In this document: piece by piece, positions 36,573-47,000 of the stretch | Position numbering within the stretch: the stretch's first letter is position 1 | Layout: every line of letters starts with the position of its first letter | NCBI RefSeq assembly: GCF_001913155.1 | Contig: NZ_CP018760.1 | Location: 2,356,001 to 2,420,000 of the forward strand | Reading direction: 5' to 3' | Source of the DNA: Maribacter hydrothermalis | GTDB taxonomy: Bacteria > Bacteroidota > Bacteroidia > Flavobacteriales > Flavobacteriaceae | Length of the DNA: 64,000 bases | Position numbers and translations under genes: made by a program | Notes under the pieces: model-generated | Database searches by the model: none | The model's input: the letters and a program-made list of their open reading frames with translations, nothing else | Told to the model about the DNA's origin: nothing

Positions 36573-37288
36573 TGGAAACAATAGAATCTTTTAATACATG
36601 GGAAGGCTTGTTTTATTTAACAACTGGTCTGTTTTTATTGTATTGGCTTATAAAAATACTTCAATTGGCAGCAGAACGGTTTCCTCGAAAAAGTTTGTTC
36701 ACAAAAAAAGGTATTGACATTTTAAAATCCGTTCTTCTGGTTTTTAAACCCGTTGCTTTTTTGCTCATTATTTTAGATTTTATAGCAATTAATTATATAG
36801 TTCATGGTCTTTTTTTAACCCTTATTGGTGTATTGGCCTATATGCAAATTCGTAATTATATAAGCGGACTTTTATTAAATATGAACCCATTGGTAACTAA
36901 AGGTGCTACCATAACCATTGCTAATTTAAAAGGAGAAATAAAGCAATTGTTGCCTCAAGGTATGGTAATAAGCACAGAGTCTGGGCAAAGTTTTGTAGAG
37001 TATGGGTCCATTGATAAAACTGGTTTTTCAATTACTTCCAAAGATACTGGTATCTATAGACATACGCTTACTATTTCTGCGGAGTTAAGTAAAGAGCAAT
37101 TATTAGATTTCCTTTTTGCAAATCCTATTCTAAATTTTCAAGAGCCGCCAACTGTTCGTGAAAGCGAGATCCTAAATACATTTAAATTACAATACACACT
37201 TGAAGAAGGCGGTAACGATGAGGATTTTTTAGCCTTTTTAGCCGAACATAAAATCAAAACAACCTTAACTCAAAACAGCGAAGTATAA
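36572..37288 (+). CDS. Small MscS-like membrane protein
   Basis: 238 residues. It has one N-terminal membrane helix (LFYLTTGLFLLYWLIKILQ), then a hydrophobic region (LVFKPVAFLLIILDFIAIN and following) leading into IRNYISGLLLNMNPLVTKG, which matches the pore helix and start of the beta domain of MscS-type channels (the TIT-IANLKGEIKQL strand pair). It is shorter than canonical MscS (~286) and may be a channel subunit or a regulatory MscS-fold protein. Coupled by 1-bp overlaps to the ATPase upstream and the antiporter downstream. Confidence 0.7.
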   Translation: METIESFNTWEGLFYLTTGLFLLYWLIKILQLAAERFPRKSLFTKKGIDILKSVLLVFKPVAFLLIILDFIAINYIVHGLFLTLIGVLAYMQIRNYISGLLLNMNPLVTKGATITIANLKGEIKQLLPQGMVISTESGQSFVEYGSIDKTGFSITSKDTGIYRHTLTISAELSKEQLLDFLFANPILNFQEPPTVRESEILNTFKLQYTLEEGGNDEDFLAFLAEHKIKTTLTQNSEV

Positions 37289-38556
37289 TGGAAATATTAT
37301 CATCTTATAACCTTATTATCGAGGTATCTGTTATTATTATTTTATCATTTTTATTTAATAGAATTTCTAGTAAAACAAATATTCCTGCAGTTTTAATGTT
37401 GATTATTTTGGGAGTTGCTATGCAATACGCTTTAAAATATGCAAATGTTGGGGATATAGATTTTTTTCCTGTACTAGAAGTGCTAGGAATTGTTGGTTTG
37501 ATCATGATTGTATTAGAGGCCGCTTTAGAGCTAGAGTTAAAGAAAGAGAAACTAATGCCAATTTTAAAATCGTTGGTTATTGGTTTGGTGGGTTTAGTTT
37601 TATCGGCATGGGTTGCAGCTTTAATATTATATCAATTTATCCCTGAAATGACCATGCAATCCGCATGGTTATATGCTACGCCGCTATCAATTTTATCAAG
37701 TGCAATAATTATACCTAGTGTTACGGGTTTAAAAGAGCATAAAAAGGAGTTTCACGTGTATGAAAGTACCTTCTCGGATATTTTGGGAATTATGATGTTC
37801 TACTTTTTAACAGGTGGTTTAAACCCAGAAGAAGATGCCGGTGTGGTCGGCTTTTTTGGGAATTTACTATTAACGGTAGTAATTGCTCTGGTAGCTAGTT
37901 ATGCAATCATACTTATTTTTCAGAATATAAAAAGTCAAATTAAACTATTCTTGTTAATAGCTGTATTGTTGTTGTTATATGGTCTTGGCAAAAAAATGCA
38001 TTTATCCTCACTTATTATTATTCTAATATTTGGTTTGGTTATCGCAAACATGAGGCTGTTTTTTAAAGGCAAACTAACAAAGTATTTAAAGTACAAACAA
38101 GCGCATCATATTTATCATGAGCTGCATACGATTACAGGGGAAACGGCCTTTGTTGTGCGTACATTTTTCTTTGTAATCTTTGGTCTAAGCATTGCCATTA
38201 CCTCCATTTTTAATTTAGATGTAGCTATTATAAGTTCTCTTATTATTCTATCCATATACCTTATTCGTTTTGTCCTATTATTTATTTTTGTGGGCAAGGA
38301 TATTCTTCCGCAACTATTTATAGCACCTAGGGGATTAATTACAGTACTTTTATTCTATGCTATACCAGCTGAAGCTCAAATAGCAACTTTTGACCAAGGT
38401 ATTTTGCTTTTCGTAATTATTGGCACCAGTTTAATTATGACAGGTGCTATGATTTATGATAAACGAAGATCTAGTACAGCCATTAATGCTGCAAATAGTA
38501 CTAAAGTAGGTACAGCAAAGTGGAAAGCACCTGTAATTGGCGAGCAAGAAGGCTAA
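37288..38556 (+). CDS. CPA-type cation:proton antiporter
   Basis: 422 residues, about 12 membrane helices. The opening IIILSFLFNRISSKTNIPAV followed by LMLIILGVAMQ is typical of NhaP/Kef-type exchangers. Charged residues are buried in the helices: LEAALELEL near residue 80, STFSDILGIMMF (Asp in the expected ion site) and FIAPRGLITVLLF (Arg of the conserved PRG). It lacks a long cytoplasmic C-terminal TrkA domain. Exchange of Na+ or K+ for H+ across the inner membrane is inferred. Third gene of the ATPase/MscS-like operon. Confidence 0.85.
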   Translation: MEILSSYNLIIEVSVIIILSFLFNRISSKTNIPAVLMLIILGVAMQYALKYANVGDIDFFPVLEVLGIVGLIMIVLEAALELELKKEKLMPILKSLVIGLVGLVLSAWVAALILYQFIPEMTMQSAWLYATPLSILSSAIIIPSVTGLKEHKKEFHVYESTFSDILGIMMFYFLTGGLNPEEDAGVVGFFGNLLLTVVIALVASYAIILIFQNIKSQIKLFLLIAVLLLLYGLGKKMHLSSLIIILIFGLVIANMRLFFKGKLTKYLKYKQAHHIYHELHTITGETAFVVRTFFFVIFGLSIAITSIFNLDVAIISSLIILSIYLIRFVLLFIFVGKDILPQLFIAPRGLITVLLFYAIPAEAQIATFDQGILLFVIIGTSLIMTGAMIYDKRRSSTAINAANSTKVGTAKWKAPVIGEQEG

Positions 38557-38565
38557 TAGATGATG

Positions 38566-38583
38566 AAAAAATCGTCCGATTTT
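38566..38583 (+). terminator. Weak candidate terminator after the antiporter operon
   Basis: AAAATC-GTCC-GATTTT hairpin 10 bp after the antiporter stop, without a long T tract. Confidence 0.35.
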
Positions 38584-38586
38584 AAT

Positions 38587-38905
38587 CCATAATGGAGGCG
38601 AATTTATGATGTAGTACAAGATAGCAGTACGAAAAAGGGTAAAGTGTTTAACCTTGCCTCTCTGGGCATTATTATTATCAGTCTTATTGGTGTTGTTAGG
38701 AAGGGTAAATGCTAAATATTGCCATGGTTGCAGTCAAGGGTTGTTGCCTTAATTATAGTATACTTAATTAGGTAATTTCTTGGTGCGTTTTGGGTAAACT
38801 ATCTTCATTAAAAGGTTAATTCAATTAAATTTGCGTCATCAATTATTTGTGCCTTAAATTCATTTGCTTATATAAATATGGTGTAAAGGTTTAATTGAAT
38901 ACTAT
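38587..38905. other. 319-bp intergenic stretch, possibly a decayed gene
   Basis: No intact gene on either strand. A short hydrophobic reading frame (GIIIISLIGVVRKGKC then stop, around 38669-38717) and the ordinary base composition suggest a gene remnant, but I cannot name a family. The right third is the promoter region of the PiT-like permease gene. Confidence 0.4.
38826..38833 (+). promoter_or_regulatory. Candidate -7 box for the PiT-like permease gene
   Basis: TAAATTTG matches TAnnTTTG exactly, 72 bp before the start codon. No good -33 box at the usual distance. Confidence 0.4.
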
Positions 38906-39859
38906 ATGGATCAATATGTTCTCTATTTTGGTTTTTTTATAGCGGCCTATGCTGTTATTGCAAATGATGTTATACAGACATTAGGAACCTTTATGGCATC
39001 AAATTCTGGTGTAAGGTGGTGGTTGCTTTGGGCATTTGCTTCTTCAATTTTAGCTGTTACCCTGGTTTATGGATGGTATGCATATGGAGGAGATGTTTCT
39101 TATGGACGGTTATCTGCAATTCCACTTCCAAATCCTATGCCATGGTGGTATTTATTAGCACCTATATCTTTATTGATCATCACTCGTTTTGGAATTCCTG
39201 CTAGTACAACATTTATGATCTTAAGTGTTTTTTCTTCTAGTCAGTTGATAGAAAAAATGATATTAAAATCTGTACTAGGCTACTCTCTGGCTTTTGTATT
39301 AGCATTTGCACTGTATTTATTTATTACCAAGAAGTTCGAATCTCCTGCCTCAATACGGTTAATGGACAAAAAGAAACAAAGACCCTTTTGGCTTGTTGCC
39401 CAGTGGTTTTCAACCGGCTTTTTATGGTCGCAATGGCTAATACAAGATTTTGCTAATATTTTTGTTTTTCTACCAAGACAGTTAAGCTGGGTAGAGTTAT
39501 TAATATCCTTGGGATTGATTCTACTTATTATGGGGTATATATTTAATGTAAAAGGGGGAAGAATACAGCATATTGTCAACCAAAAATCGAACACACAGCA
39601 TATACGTTCAGCTACGATTATAGATGCCTGCTATGGCTTGTTACTTTTCTTTTTTACGTCATTAAATACCGTGCCAATGAGCACTACATGGGCGTTTATT
39701 GGGATATTGGCGGGTAGGGAAATAGCTATTAGTTACAAGCTTAAAAAAGGAAAACTAAATAAAACGTATCGTATAATTGTTAAGGACTTTGCTAAAGTAA
39801 ATATTGGGCTTTTCGTAAGTATTTTAATTGCCTATTTAATTCAGTTTTTAAAAGCATAA
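38906..39859 (+). CDS. PiT-like phosphate permease family membrane protein
   Basis: 317 residues, about nine membrane helices. Two inverted motifs resemble the PiT signature: NDVIQTLGTFMA near the N-terminus with GIPASTTFMILS further on, and PMSTTWAFIGILAGREI near the C-terminus (PiT consensus G-ND...GT and PVSTTH...G). The conserved His after STT is replaced (Phe and Trp), so phosphate may not be the substrate. No PhoU-like partner gene is adjacent. Convergent with the secreted-protein gene, 1 bp apart. Confidence 0.65.
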   Translation: MDQYVLYFGFFIAAYAVIANDVIQTLGTFMASNSGVRWWLLWAFASSILAVTLVYGWYAYGGDVSYGRLSAIPLPNPMPWWYLLAPISLLIITRFGIPASTTFMILSVFSSSQLIEKMILKSVLGYSLAFVLAFALYLFITKKFESPASIRLMDKKKQRPFWLVAQWFSTGFLWSQWLIQDFANIFVFLPRQLSWVELLISLGLILLIMGYIFNVKGGRIQHIVNQKSNTQHIRSATIIDACYGLLLFFFTSLNTVPMSTTWAFIGILAGREIAISYKLKKGKLNKTYRIIVKDFAKVNIGLFVSILIAYLIQFLKA

Positions 39860-39860
39860 A

Positions 39861-40730
39861 CTATTTTACACTTATTAGCACTGCCTCACAACTTTGAAGG
39901 TCTGAGTTAAGAATAATATTCTCAGATTTTTTACCATCAGAAATTTCAATAGAAACAGTATTAGGAGGTGAATCTCCTAGGTTGTGTGCGTAAAGAAATA
40001 GGTCGTTAGATTTTTTTGGGTCGAGTTTTATTTTAAATTCTTTTTTGTAATAGGTTAAATAGTATTTTGAAACCACCTGAACTCCATTAAGATAAATAGA
40101 AACAATATCTCCATCTTGTCGGCCGTGGTCCCAAATTTTTATAATAACTTGCTCAGAATTAAATTCGAACTCCTTTGTATAGGAAATTTTTCTTCCCTCA
40201 AAACTCTCTCTTAAAACAGGTTTAGTTTCCGTTACAGCGGTTTCTTTAGGAACGGTTGGTGTTGTTTTTTTACTTTTAGAGCTCTTTTTGGTAGGTATCG
40301 GGTTAATATTGGCTAATTGCTGTTTTTTCTTCCTTTCGTCGGATGCTGCATTGGTAATGGTAAAAAATGGTGTTACTCTTTTAGCAATGTTAAACTTATC
40401 ATCAGGAAACAGTTCTATAGCTACAACTTGATATCTGTTGCCCGACCCTATATTTTTCGCGAGCTCAATACCACCCTCAAAACCATCATTTTTAAAACTT
40501 CCTAGCTCTTGCACTACCATTTCATTACGTACTAGAAAAAACCGAATAGATTTACTGGTGTCAATTTTAACGGTATTCCATTCTAAAGAAATTTTTTCTG
40601 GAATATTCCATGTTGTAGCTTCATTAGGGCTTGTAATATTTATAGTTGCCTTGTCTTGCGCAAAACTACTAGTTACTACGAAAAACAAAATGTATAGAAA
40701 TGAAGTATAGGTTGGTTGCATAGATATCAT
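39861..40730 (-). CDS. Secreted protein with C-terminal DGD-type beta domain, function unknown
   Basis: 289 residues. Signal peptide at the N-terminus (FLYILFFVVTSSFAQ). Residues ~25-130 look like a beta-sandwich (ATINITSPNEATTWNIPEK ... FTITNAAS), reminiscent of Kre9/KNH or FN3-type modules. A Lys/Thr-rich linker follows (PTKKSSKSKKTTPTVPKE), then a C-terminal domain with IKIWDHGRQDGDIVSIYLNG and LFLYAHNLGDSPPNTVSI, a pattern common in Bacteroidota exported proteins but without known role. No T9SS signal. Probably periplasmic or surface-bound. Confidence 0.75.
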   Translation of the reverse strand: MISMQPTYTSFLYILFFVVTSSFAQDKATINITSPNEATTWNIPEKISLEWNTVKIDTSKSIRFFLVRNEMVVQELGSFKNDGFEGGIELAKNIGSGNRYQVVAIELFPDDKFNIAKRVTPFFTITNAASDERKKKQQLANINPIPTKKSSKSKKTTPTVPKETAVTETKPVLRESFEGRKISYTKEFEFNSEQVIIKIWDHGRQDGDIVSIYLNGVQVVSKYYLTYYKKEFKIKLDPKKSNDLFLYAHNLGDSPPNTVSIEISDGKKSENIILNSDLQSCEAVLISVK

Positions 40731-40809
40731 CTTATCTCAAAGATAAGATTAAACGCCTAATATCCTGAAGACTAGATTTATTTCATAAAAATCTTCTTTG
40801 GTATAAAAT

Positions 40810-41445
40810 TTAAATCAATTTTTTCTCGACAGCAATCTTAATTAAAGACGCAGCATTAGATACTTCTAACTTTTGCATTAGGTTTCGTCTATGGGTTTCT
40901 ACCGTAAGCGGACTTATAAATAATTCTTCTGCAATGATATTGGTAGTTTTGCCTTCTGCAATAAGAGTAAGAATATGTTTTTCTCTTCTTGTTAACTTTG
41001 GAATATTTTTGGTGTCTTGAGCAACAGAGTCTGCTAGTATTTTTTGTATTTCTCTTCCAAAATAAAAACTTCCGTTATGTACTTGGGAAATTGCAGCTAC
41101 AAGTTCGTTACTAGTAGCGTTTTTTAACAAATATCCTTTTACCCCATTACGTATCATTTGGTTTATAATGCTAGGTTCGGAGTAAGTACTTAATCCTAAA
41201 ATACCAATAGTGGCTCTTTTGTGCAATATCATCCCTACCATTTCAACACCATTAATATCTGGTAAATTTACATCTAGTAAAATAATATCACAGGTATCTT
41301 TTTCTAAGAATGCAAGTGTGTCTTTACCGTTGGTAAAATAATTTTTAATATGTATTGTAGTTTCACCTGCTAAAAGGGTTTTTAGCCCTTCTATCACCAT
41401 GGGGTGATCATCTACGATAACTACTTTTATTGGTTTAAGCTGCAT
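40810..41445 (-). CDS. LuxR/NarL-family response regulator
   Basis: 211 residues. Receiver domain (1 to ~125) with acidic pocket Asp12/Asp13 and phospho-acceptor Asp58 in IILLDVNLPD, plus Lys in GYLLKNAT. A C-terminal LuxR-type helix-turn-helix (about 145-205: LTRREKHILTLIAEG, SPLTVETHRRNLMQKL) binds DNA. It overlaps the histidine kinase gene by 11 bp, so the pair forms one two-component system. Target genes cannot be told. Confidence 0.93.
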   Translation of the reverse strand: MQLKPIKVVIVDDHPMVIEGLKTLLAGETTIHIKNYFTNGKDTLAFLEKDTCDIILLDVNLPDINGVEMVGMILHKRATIGILGLSTYSEPSIINQMIRNGVKGYLLKNATSNELVAAISQVHNGSFYFGREIQKILADSVAQDTKNIPKLTRREKHILTLIAEGKTTNIIAEELFISPLTVETHRRNLMQKLEVSNAASLIKIAVEKKLI

Positions 41446-43432
41446 CTATATTAATATGTACGTTAACGGTTGTGCCTTCATTTAATTCTGAACTAAAATC
41501 TAAATTGCCTTTAAGATATGCCACTCTGGTTTTTAGGTTGGAAAGCCCCATGCCCAATGGTGTGCCTTTAGTCATTTCTTTATCAAAACCAACCCCATTA
41601 TCTTCTACGGTAATATCTACTTTGTTGCCTTCACGAATGTATTGCACCAAAATTTCGGAAGCATTCGCATGCTTTATGGCATTATTGATCAATTCTTGAA
41701 TTACACGGTACATGGTTACTTGTTGGTTTAGGTTTATGCCATTTTCATTACCATAAAACTGTAACACTACTTTGGTCTCGTTCCCCGTCATGCTACTGCA
41801 ATAGTCTTTTAAAGCAGCTTCTAAGCCAAATTTAACTAGGGTTTCTGGCATCATATTCCTAGCTATGGACCTTAGCTCGGTCAACGAATCTCCTAAATCT
41901 TTCATTACTTTTTGTAATTCTTTCTTTGGGTATTTTTTTGGCTCATCTTTATCTAATTTAGAAAGGTTTAAGCTAATGCCGGATAATCTTCCGCCTAAAC
42001 CATCATGTAAGTCAATTGCCAGTCTTTTTCGTTCTTTTTCTTGCCCTTCGATCATTGCAGAAAAAATTTGGTTCTGTTGCTCTTGCTTTAATAAGTTCAT
42101 TTCAGATTCGTGAAGATGTTCTTTTTTTCTTGCTTTACGGAGCCTTTGGTTATAGATGTAATAACCACCAAAAAGTAAAAATGCAAGAATAGATGCCAAA
42201 CCTATTAGTAAGTAGGTTTGCGATTTTTTCTTTTCATTGGTAATGGTCAATGAAAGAATTTCCTTTTCGTTTTCAGCAGTGTTATATTTTAATTCTAATT
42301 CTTTTGTGTTCTGAAGAATTTCTTGTGTATACAGACTATCATAAATATCAATAGCCGCTACATAATCAAAATAAGCATTTTTGTAATTATTTTGCGCGGC
42401 TTCGTATTTGGACCTTTTATATAATCCTTGAAATATATTAGTCTTATTTTTCTTTTCTTTAGCGGTATTAATAAACTCGGTCATATAAGAAATAGCCGCA
42501 GGATAATCCTTTTGACTCTCACTTAAAAATGCATAACGTTGTAAAAGAATAAAGAATTCCTGGTGCATTTTATGTTCTATAATAATTTCTTTTGCTTTGT
42601 CTAAAGAAGAAATTGCATTTGTATAGTTCCCCAAACCCGAATGGTAAAAACTTTCCTGCATGTAGTAAAGTTGCCAGTCTAAAGCACTGGGGTCCTTTTC
42701 CAATGCACTTTTTGCTTCATCTAAATAGGGTTTCATTTGCTTTATTGAATCCATTTTATAGAGCAATTGAGAAAACATGAGATCGGTAAAAATGGTTCTT
42801 TTTGGGGAAGTTAACTTTTCATTTATTTTGACACTTTTAGCAAGGCTCCTATAGGCCTCGGTATACTGTCCTAAATTTAAGTTCATTACACCCATATTGG
42901 TATAAACATTAGTTAAAAAATCTAAGTCGTTCAATTTTTGAGCTATAGGAATGACCTTATCGGTCATTTCAACTTCTTTTTGTACTTCTCCTTTATAACT
43001 GTAGTTTACCGCTTTAAAATAATTACCTCTTAGCCATAATTTTAAATTTTCCTGGGCGGAATCTTGTTGTACCAATTGCTCAATAATAGGTAAGCCCTTA
43101 TCTAAATATTCATCTGCTTTTTCTAAATCGAAATAGTCCATATAGGCGCCGCCAATTGAAAATAAAGCAGCAGCTTCTCCCTTTTTGTATTTAATTTTTT
43201 GACTTAATGATAATGCTTCAAACCCAGTTTTAAATGTCTCTACAGAATCTACCTTACTCAATACCAAAGATAGTTCTGAAAGTAGATTTACCTTGGCCGT
43301 ATCTGTTTTTGCCAAACGTAATGCGCTACGCAGACTATCAATTTCCTTTGTATTATCAATTTGAGAAACTACAAAAACAGGGAGCAATAAAATCAGTAAT
43401 AATAAACCAAATTGGTAAGTGTTTGTTCTCAT
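41435..43432 (-). CDS. TPR-containing sensor histidine kinase (HisKA_3 type)
   Basis: 665 residues. Signal sequence (FGLLLLILLLPVFVVSQ), about 370 residues of TPR-like repeats outside the inner membrane (for example GQYTEAYRSLAKSVKINEK), one membrane helix (TYLLIGLASILAFLLFGGYYI), a short coiled coil, then the NarL-class DHp helix with phospho-acceptor His476 in AIDLHDGLGGRLSG and a HATPase domain (VTVEDNGVGFDKEM, GMGLSNLKTRV). This periplasmic-TPR layout is very common in Flavobacteriia; the stimulus is unknown. Partner of the overlapping response regulator. Confidence 0.93.
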   Translation of the reverse strand: MRTNTYQFGLLLLILLLPVFVVSQIDNTKEIDSLRSALRLAKTDTAKVNLLSELSLVLSKVDSVETFKTGFEALSLSQKIKYKKGEAAALFSIGGAYMDYFDLEKADEYLDKGLPIIEQLVQQDSAQENLKLWLRGNYFKAVNYSYKGEVQKEVEMTDKVIPIAQKLNDLDFLTNVYTNMGVMNLNLGQYTEAYRSLAKSVKINEKLTSPKRTIFTDLMFSQLLYKMDSIKQMKPYLDEAKSALEKDPSALDWQLYYMQESFYHSGLGNYTNAISSLDKAKEIIIEHKMHQEFFILLQRYAFLSESQKDYPAAISYMTEFINTAKEKKNKTNIFQGLYKRSKYEAAQNNYKNAYFDYVAAIDIYDSLYTQEILQNTKELELKYNTAENEKEILSLTITNEKKKSQTYLLIGLASILAFLLFGGYYIYNQRLRKARKKEHLHESEMNLLKQEQQNQIFSAMIEGQEKERKRLAIDLHDGLGGRLSGISLNLSKLDKDEPKKYPKKELQKVMKDLGDSLTELRSIARNMMPETLVKFGLEAALKDYCSSMTGNETKVVLQFYGNENGINLNQQVTMYRVIQELINNAIKHANASEILVQYIREGNKVDITVEDNGVGFDKEMTKGTPLGMGLSNLKTRVAYLKGNLDFSSELNEGTTVNVHINIDAA

Positions 43433-43614
43433 AATAGCATGTTATTAGCACCAATATACATCACTTTACAATAGTATAATTGGTTCAAAATGAATATACC
43501 AGAAAACCAGTAGATAAAAATACAGCTAAGGTGGTATTTCCTAAAAGTATATGTAGCACTAACTTGTACCTATCAATTAAGTGCCAACCAACTGTATAAT
43601 TATAAGAACACAAA

Positions 43615-44037
43615 ATGAAATTAAAAATAACCCTAACCACCTTTTTATTTATCGCGCTAATTTCATGTAAATCGCAACAGTTTACGTTAGATAATCTTCC
43701 GGATAAACAATTAGTCTTTGGAAAAGGCGGGGGTGTTACAGGTGCGGTTGACACCTATGTGCTGTTAGAAAACGGACAATTGTTCCATACAAATTCACTA
43801 ACTAAAATAGAGGAGGAATTAAAAAAAGTATCGGACGATTATACAGAGGAATTCTTTGGCAAATTAGAGGGTCTGCAATTGAACAATGTAGATTTCAATC
43901 ACCCGGGTAATGTGTATTATTTTATTGAAGATGTAAATGCAGATGAAAGAGCAAAAGTCGTATGGGGAAGTTTTGAACATGGTGTAAACCCTGTTTATAA
44001 AGAATTATACGATAATCTAATAAATCAACTTAAATAA
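43615..44037 (+). CDS. Small lipoprotein, function unknown
   Basis: 140 residues. Lipoprotein signal with Cys18 (LFIALISCKSQQ). The mature part has a GGGVTGAVDTYVLLENGQLF stretch like those of several short Bacteroidota lipoproteins, then a Glu/Lys-rich helix and a C-terminal helix (YKELYDNLINQLK). No known domain recognised. It lies 6 bp upstream of the M4 protease gene and may be cotranscribed with it. Confidence 0.75.
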   Translation: MKLKITLTTFLFIALISCKSQQFTLDNLPDKQLVFGKGGGVTGAVDTYVLLENGQLFHTNSLTKIEEELKKVSDDYTEEFFGKLEGLQLNNVDFNHPGNVYYFIEDVNADERAKVVWGSFEHGVNPVYKELYDNLINQLK

Positions 44038-44043
44038 GCAGCT

Positions 44044-47000
44044 ATGAATAGAACACTACGCTACTTTTTAGTTTTAAGTTTTCTTACTACTACCATAGTA
44101 ATGGGGCAAGATACTTTTAATGAAAAAAGACATGATAATAGGCAGAGCACTTCAAAATCTGTACAGCCAAAACCTTTTAATCTTCAGCCTTTAAAACGCG
44201 AAACTAGAAAAACGCCTTTAATAACAGGGGATAAAAATTTTCAGATGCCTTCTATATTCAATAGAACACCGGCAAATGCAAAATTTAAACATACGTCTGT
44301 TTGGAGACAAACAAATGCTACTTCCGTATTTATAAAAAGTGCACCCACTGAAGAAGGCAAACAAAGTATGTCCAGAACATCAAACGAGTCTACGGCAAGA
44401 TCTTACCTTTCTGAAATTGGTCCTTTACTACAAATTAGGGATGCATCTAATGAATTTCAATTAATAACGGAAAATACCGATGTTCTTGGGCAATCTCACC
44501 TAAAAATGCAGCAAGTTTATAAAGGGATAAAGGTATATGGGGCAGAAGTTATTGTGCACATGAATGCCGGCAAAAATGAAATTTCCGTTAATGGTGCGCC
44601 TACAGCTACGCCAACTACAGCTGTGGTTACCCCTAAAATATCTTTTAATAATGCGATCTCCAGTATAGAAACAGATTTAGACATAAAATTGCCGACTTCT
44701 AATATCTCTAAAAACGGATTTATTATTATACCGAAACCTGTTGGAGAGGTTATTTTTTACCCTATGGATAAAGAATTGGTTTTAGCACATCATATTACCG
44801 TTCATTCAAATATGAAAGACCGATGGGAATATTTCATAGATGCCCAAACAGGCGCGGTATTACATAAATATTATCATACCTGTACATTAGTGCATGAGCT
44901 AAATACTATTGAGCTTAGTGAAAATACACTAGTACGACCACCATCGAACGGATCTGGACAAGATTTAAACGGAGTTACCAGACCGCTGAATACGTTTAAT
45001 GCGAATGGGACTAATTATATGATAGATGTTTCCAAACCAATGTATAATGCATCACAATCTACAATGCCCGATAATCCTATAGGAGGTATAATGACGCTTG
45101 ATTTACAAAATCAAATTCGTGATGAAAACACTGTAATTTATCATGTGCAGAGTGCTAGTAGTACATGGAATAATCCTGTAGCCATATCGGCACACTATAA
45201 CGCCAGTGTTGCTTATGACTACTTTTTAAATACATTCAATAGAAATTCTATTAATGGGCAAGGAGGCACAGTTTTTTCATTTATCAATGTTATTGACGAT
45301 GATGGCGGCGGACTAGATAATGCCTTTTGGAACGGTACATCTATGTTTTACGGAAATGGAAGAGATGCGTTTGCACCTTTAGCTGGTAGTTTAGATGTTG
45401 GCGGTCACGAAATGTCTCATGGTGTTATTCAAAACACTGCTAACTTGGTTTATGAATATCAATCTGGAGCTATAAACGAATCTTTTGCAGATGTTTTTGG
45501 GACTATGATTGATCGTGATGATTGGCGATTAGGGGAAGATGTAGTGAACACACAATACTATTCATCTGGTGCCTTAAGAGACATGTCTAACCCCAATAAT
45601 GGAGGAAACGAATTAGGAGATACAGGTTGGCAACCTAAAGATATGACCGAGTATTATACTGGTTCAGGAGATAATGGCGGTGTGCATATTAATAGTGGTA
45701 TACCAAATAGGGCGTATTATTTAATTGCAACTGCCATAGGAAAAGAAAAAGCAGAGCAGGTATATTATAGAACTTTAAGCACCTACCTTACGGCAAATTC
45801 GCAATTTATAGATCTTCGGTTAGGTGTAATACAAGCTGCGACAGATTTACATGGGGCCAATTCACAAGAAGTACAAGCAGCAATTAGCGCTTTTGATACG
45901 GTGGGTATTGTAGATGGTGAAGCTACTGATACAGATAATGATATTCCTACTGTTAGTGGTTCAGAATTTATATTAAGTGTAGATATAAGAGATGAAGATC
46001 CCAATACCCTTTATATCTCAGATACTAATGGTGAAAACTATGTGCCGTTAACAACAACTAAACTTTCTCGTAAACCTAGTGTTGCAGATGATGGTAGTTT
46101 GGCAATCTATGTTACTGAAGATTATACGATAAATGCAGTCACCTTAGACCAGAATAATATTGAAGAGTTTGTAATTTCAGATGAGCCTATATGGGGTGCG
46201 GTATCGCTTTCTAAAGACGGTAATAGATTGGCAGCGGTAAGAAACGATGTTGAGGGAGTCATTTTTATATCAGATCTGGTTACTTCTGAAGCTATGATTT
46301 TTGAACTTTATAACCCTACAACAGCAAACGGCGTTACTACAGGTGAAGTTTTATATGCCGATGCTCTAGAGTGGGATTATTCTGGACAATATTTAATTTA
46401 TGATGCATTAAATGAATTGAACAATGCCAATGGATCTTCTATAGATTATTGGGACGTAGGTTCGCTTAGGGCATGGAACAACCAAGCAAATACGTTTGGT
46501 GACGGCAACATCCAAAAAATATTTACCAACCTGCCCGAAGGTATAAGTATTGGTAATCCATCCTTTGCAAAAACATCGGGTAATATTTTAGCATTCGATT
46601 TGTTTGATGAAATCAATGACGCCTATGAGGTTATTACGGCAAATATTGAAACCGGTATTGTAAAAACAGTATATGTAAATAATAAACTAGGCTTTCCTAA
46701 CTTTTCTAAAAATGATGACAAGCTTTTGTTCGATACCGATAATAACGGAGATGAAGATATTGCCATTATTGGTTTAGGATCAGACAAAATGAGTCCGCAA
46801 GGGTCGCCAAGTGTTATTATCCCTAACGGAATTTGGGGAATTTGGTATACGGTAGGCGCGCGCGAAACGGCTAGTAGCGAAAAAGATATTACCGATTTTA
46901 GGTTTACAGTAACCAACCCAGCATCCGTTGGGGTAATTAACGGTAATGCTATTTCCATTTCTGTTCCATCCAACATTAATCCGCAGGGGTTAGTGGCAAC

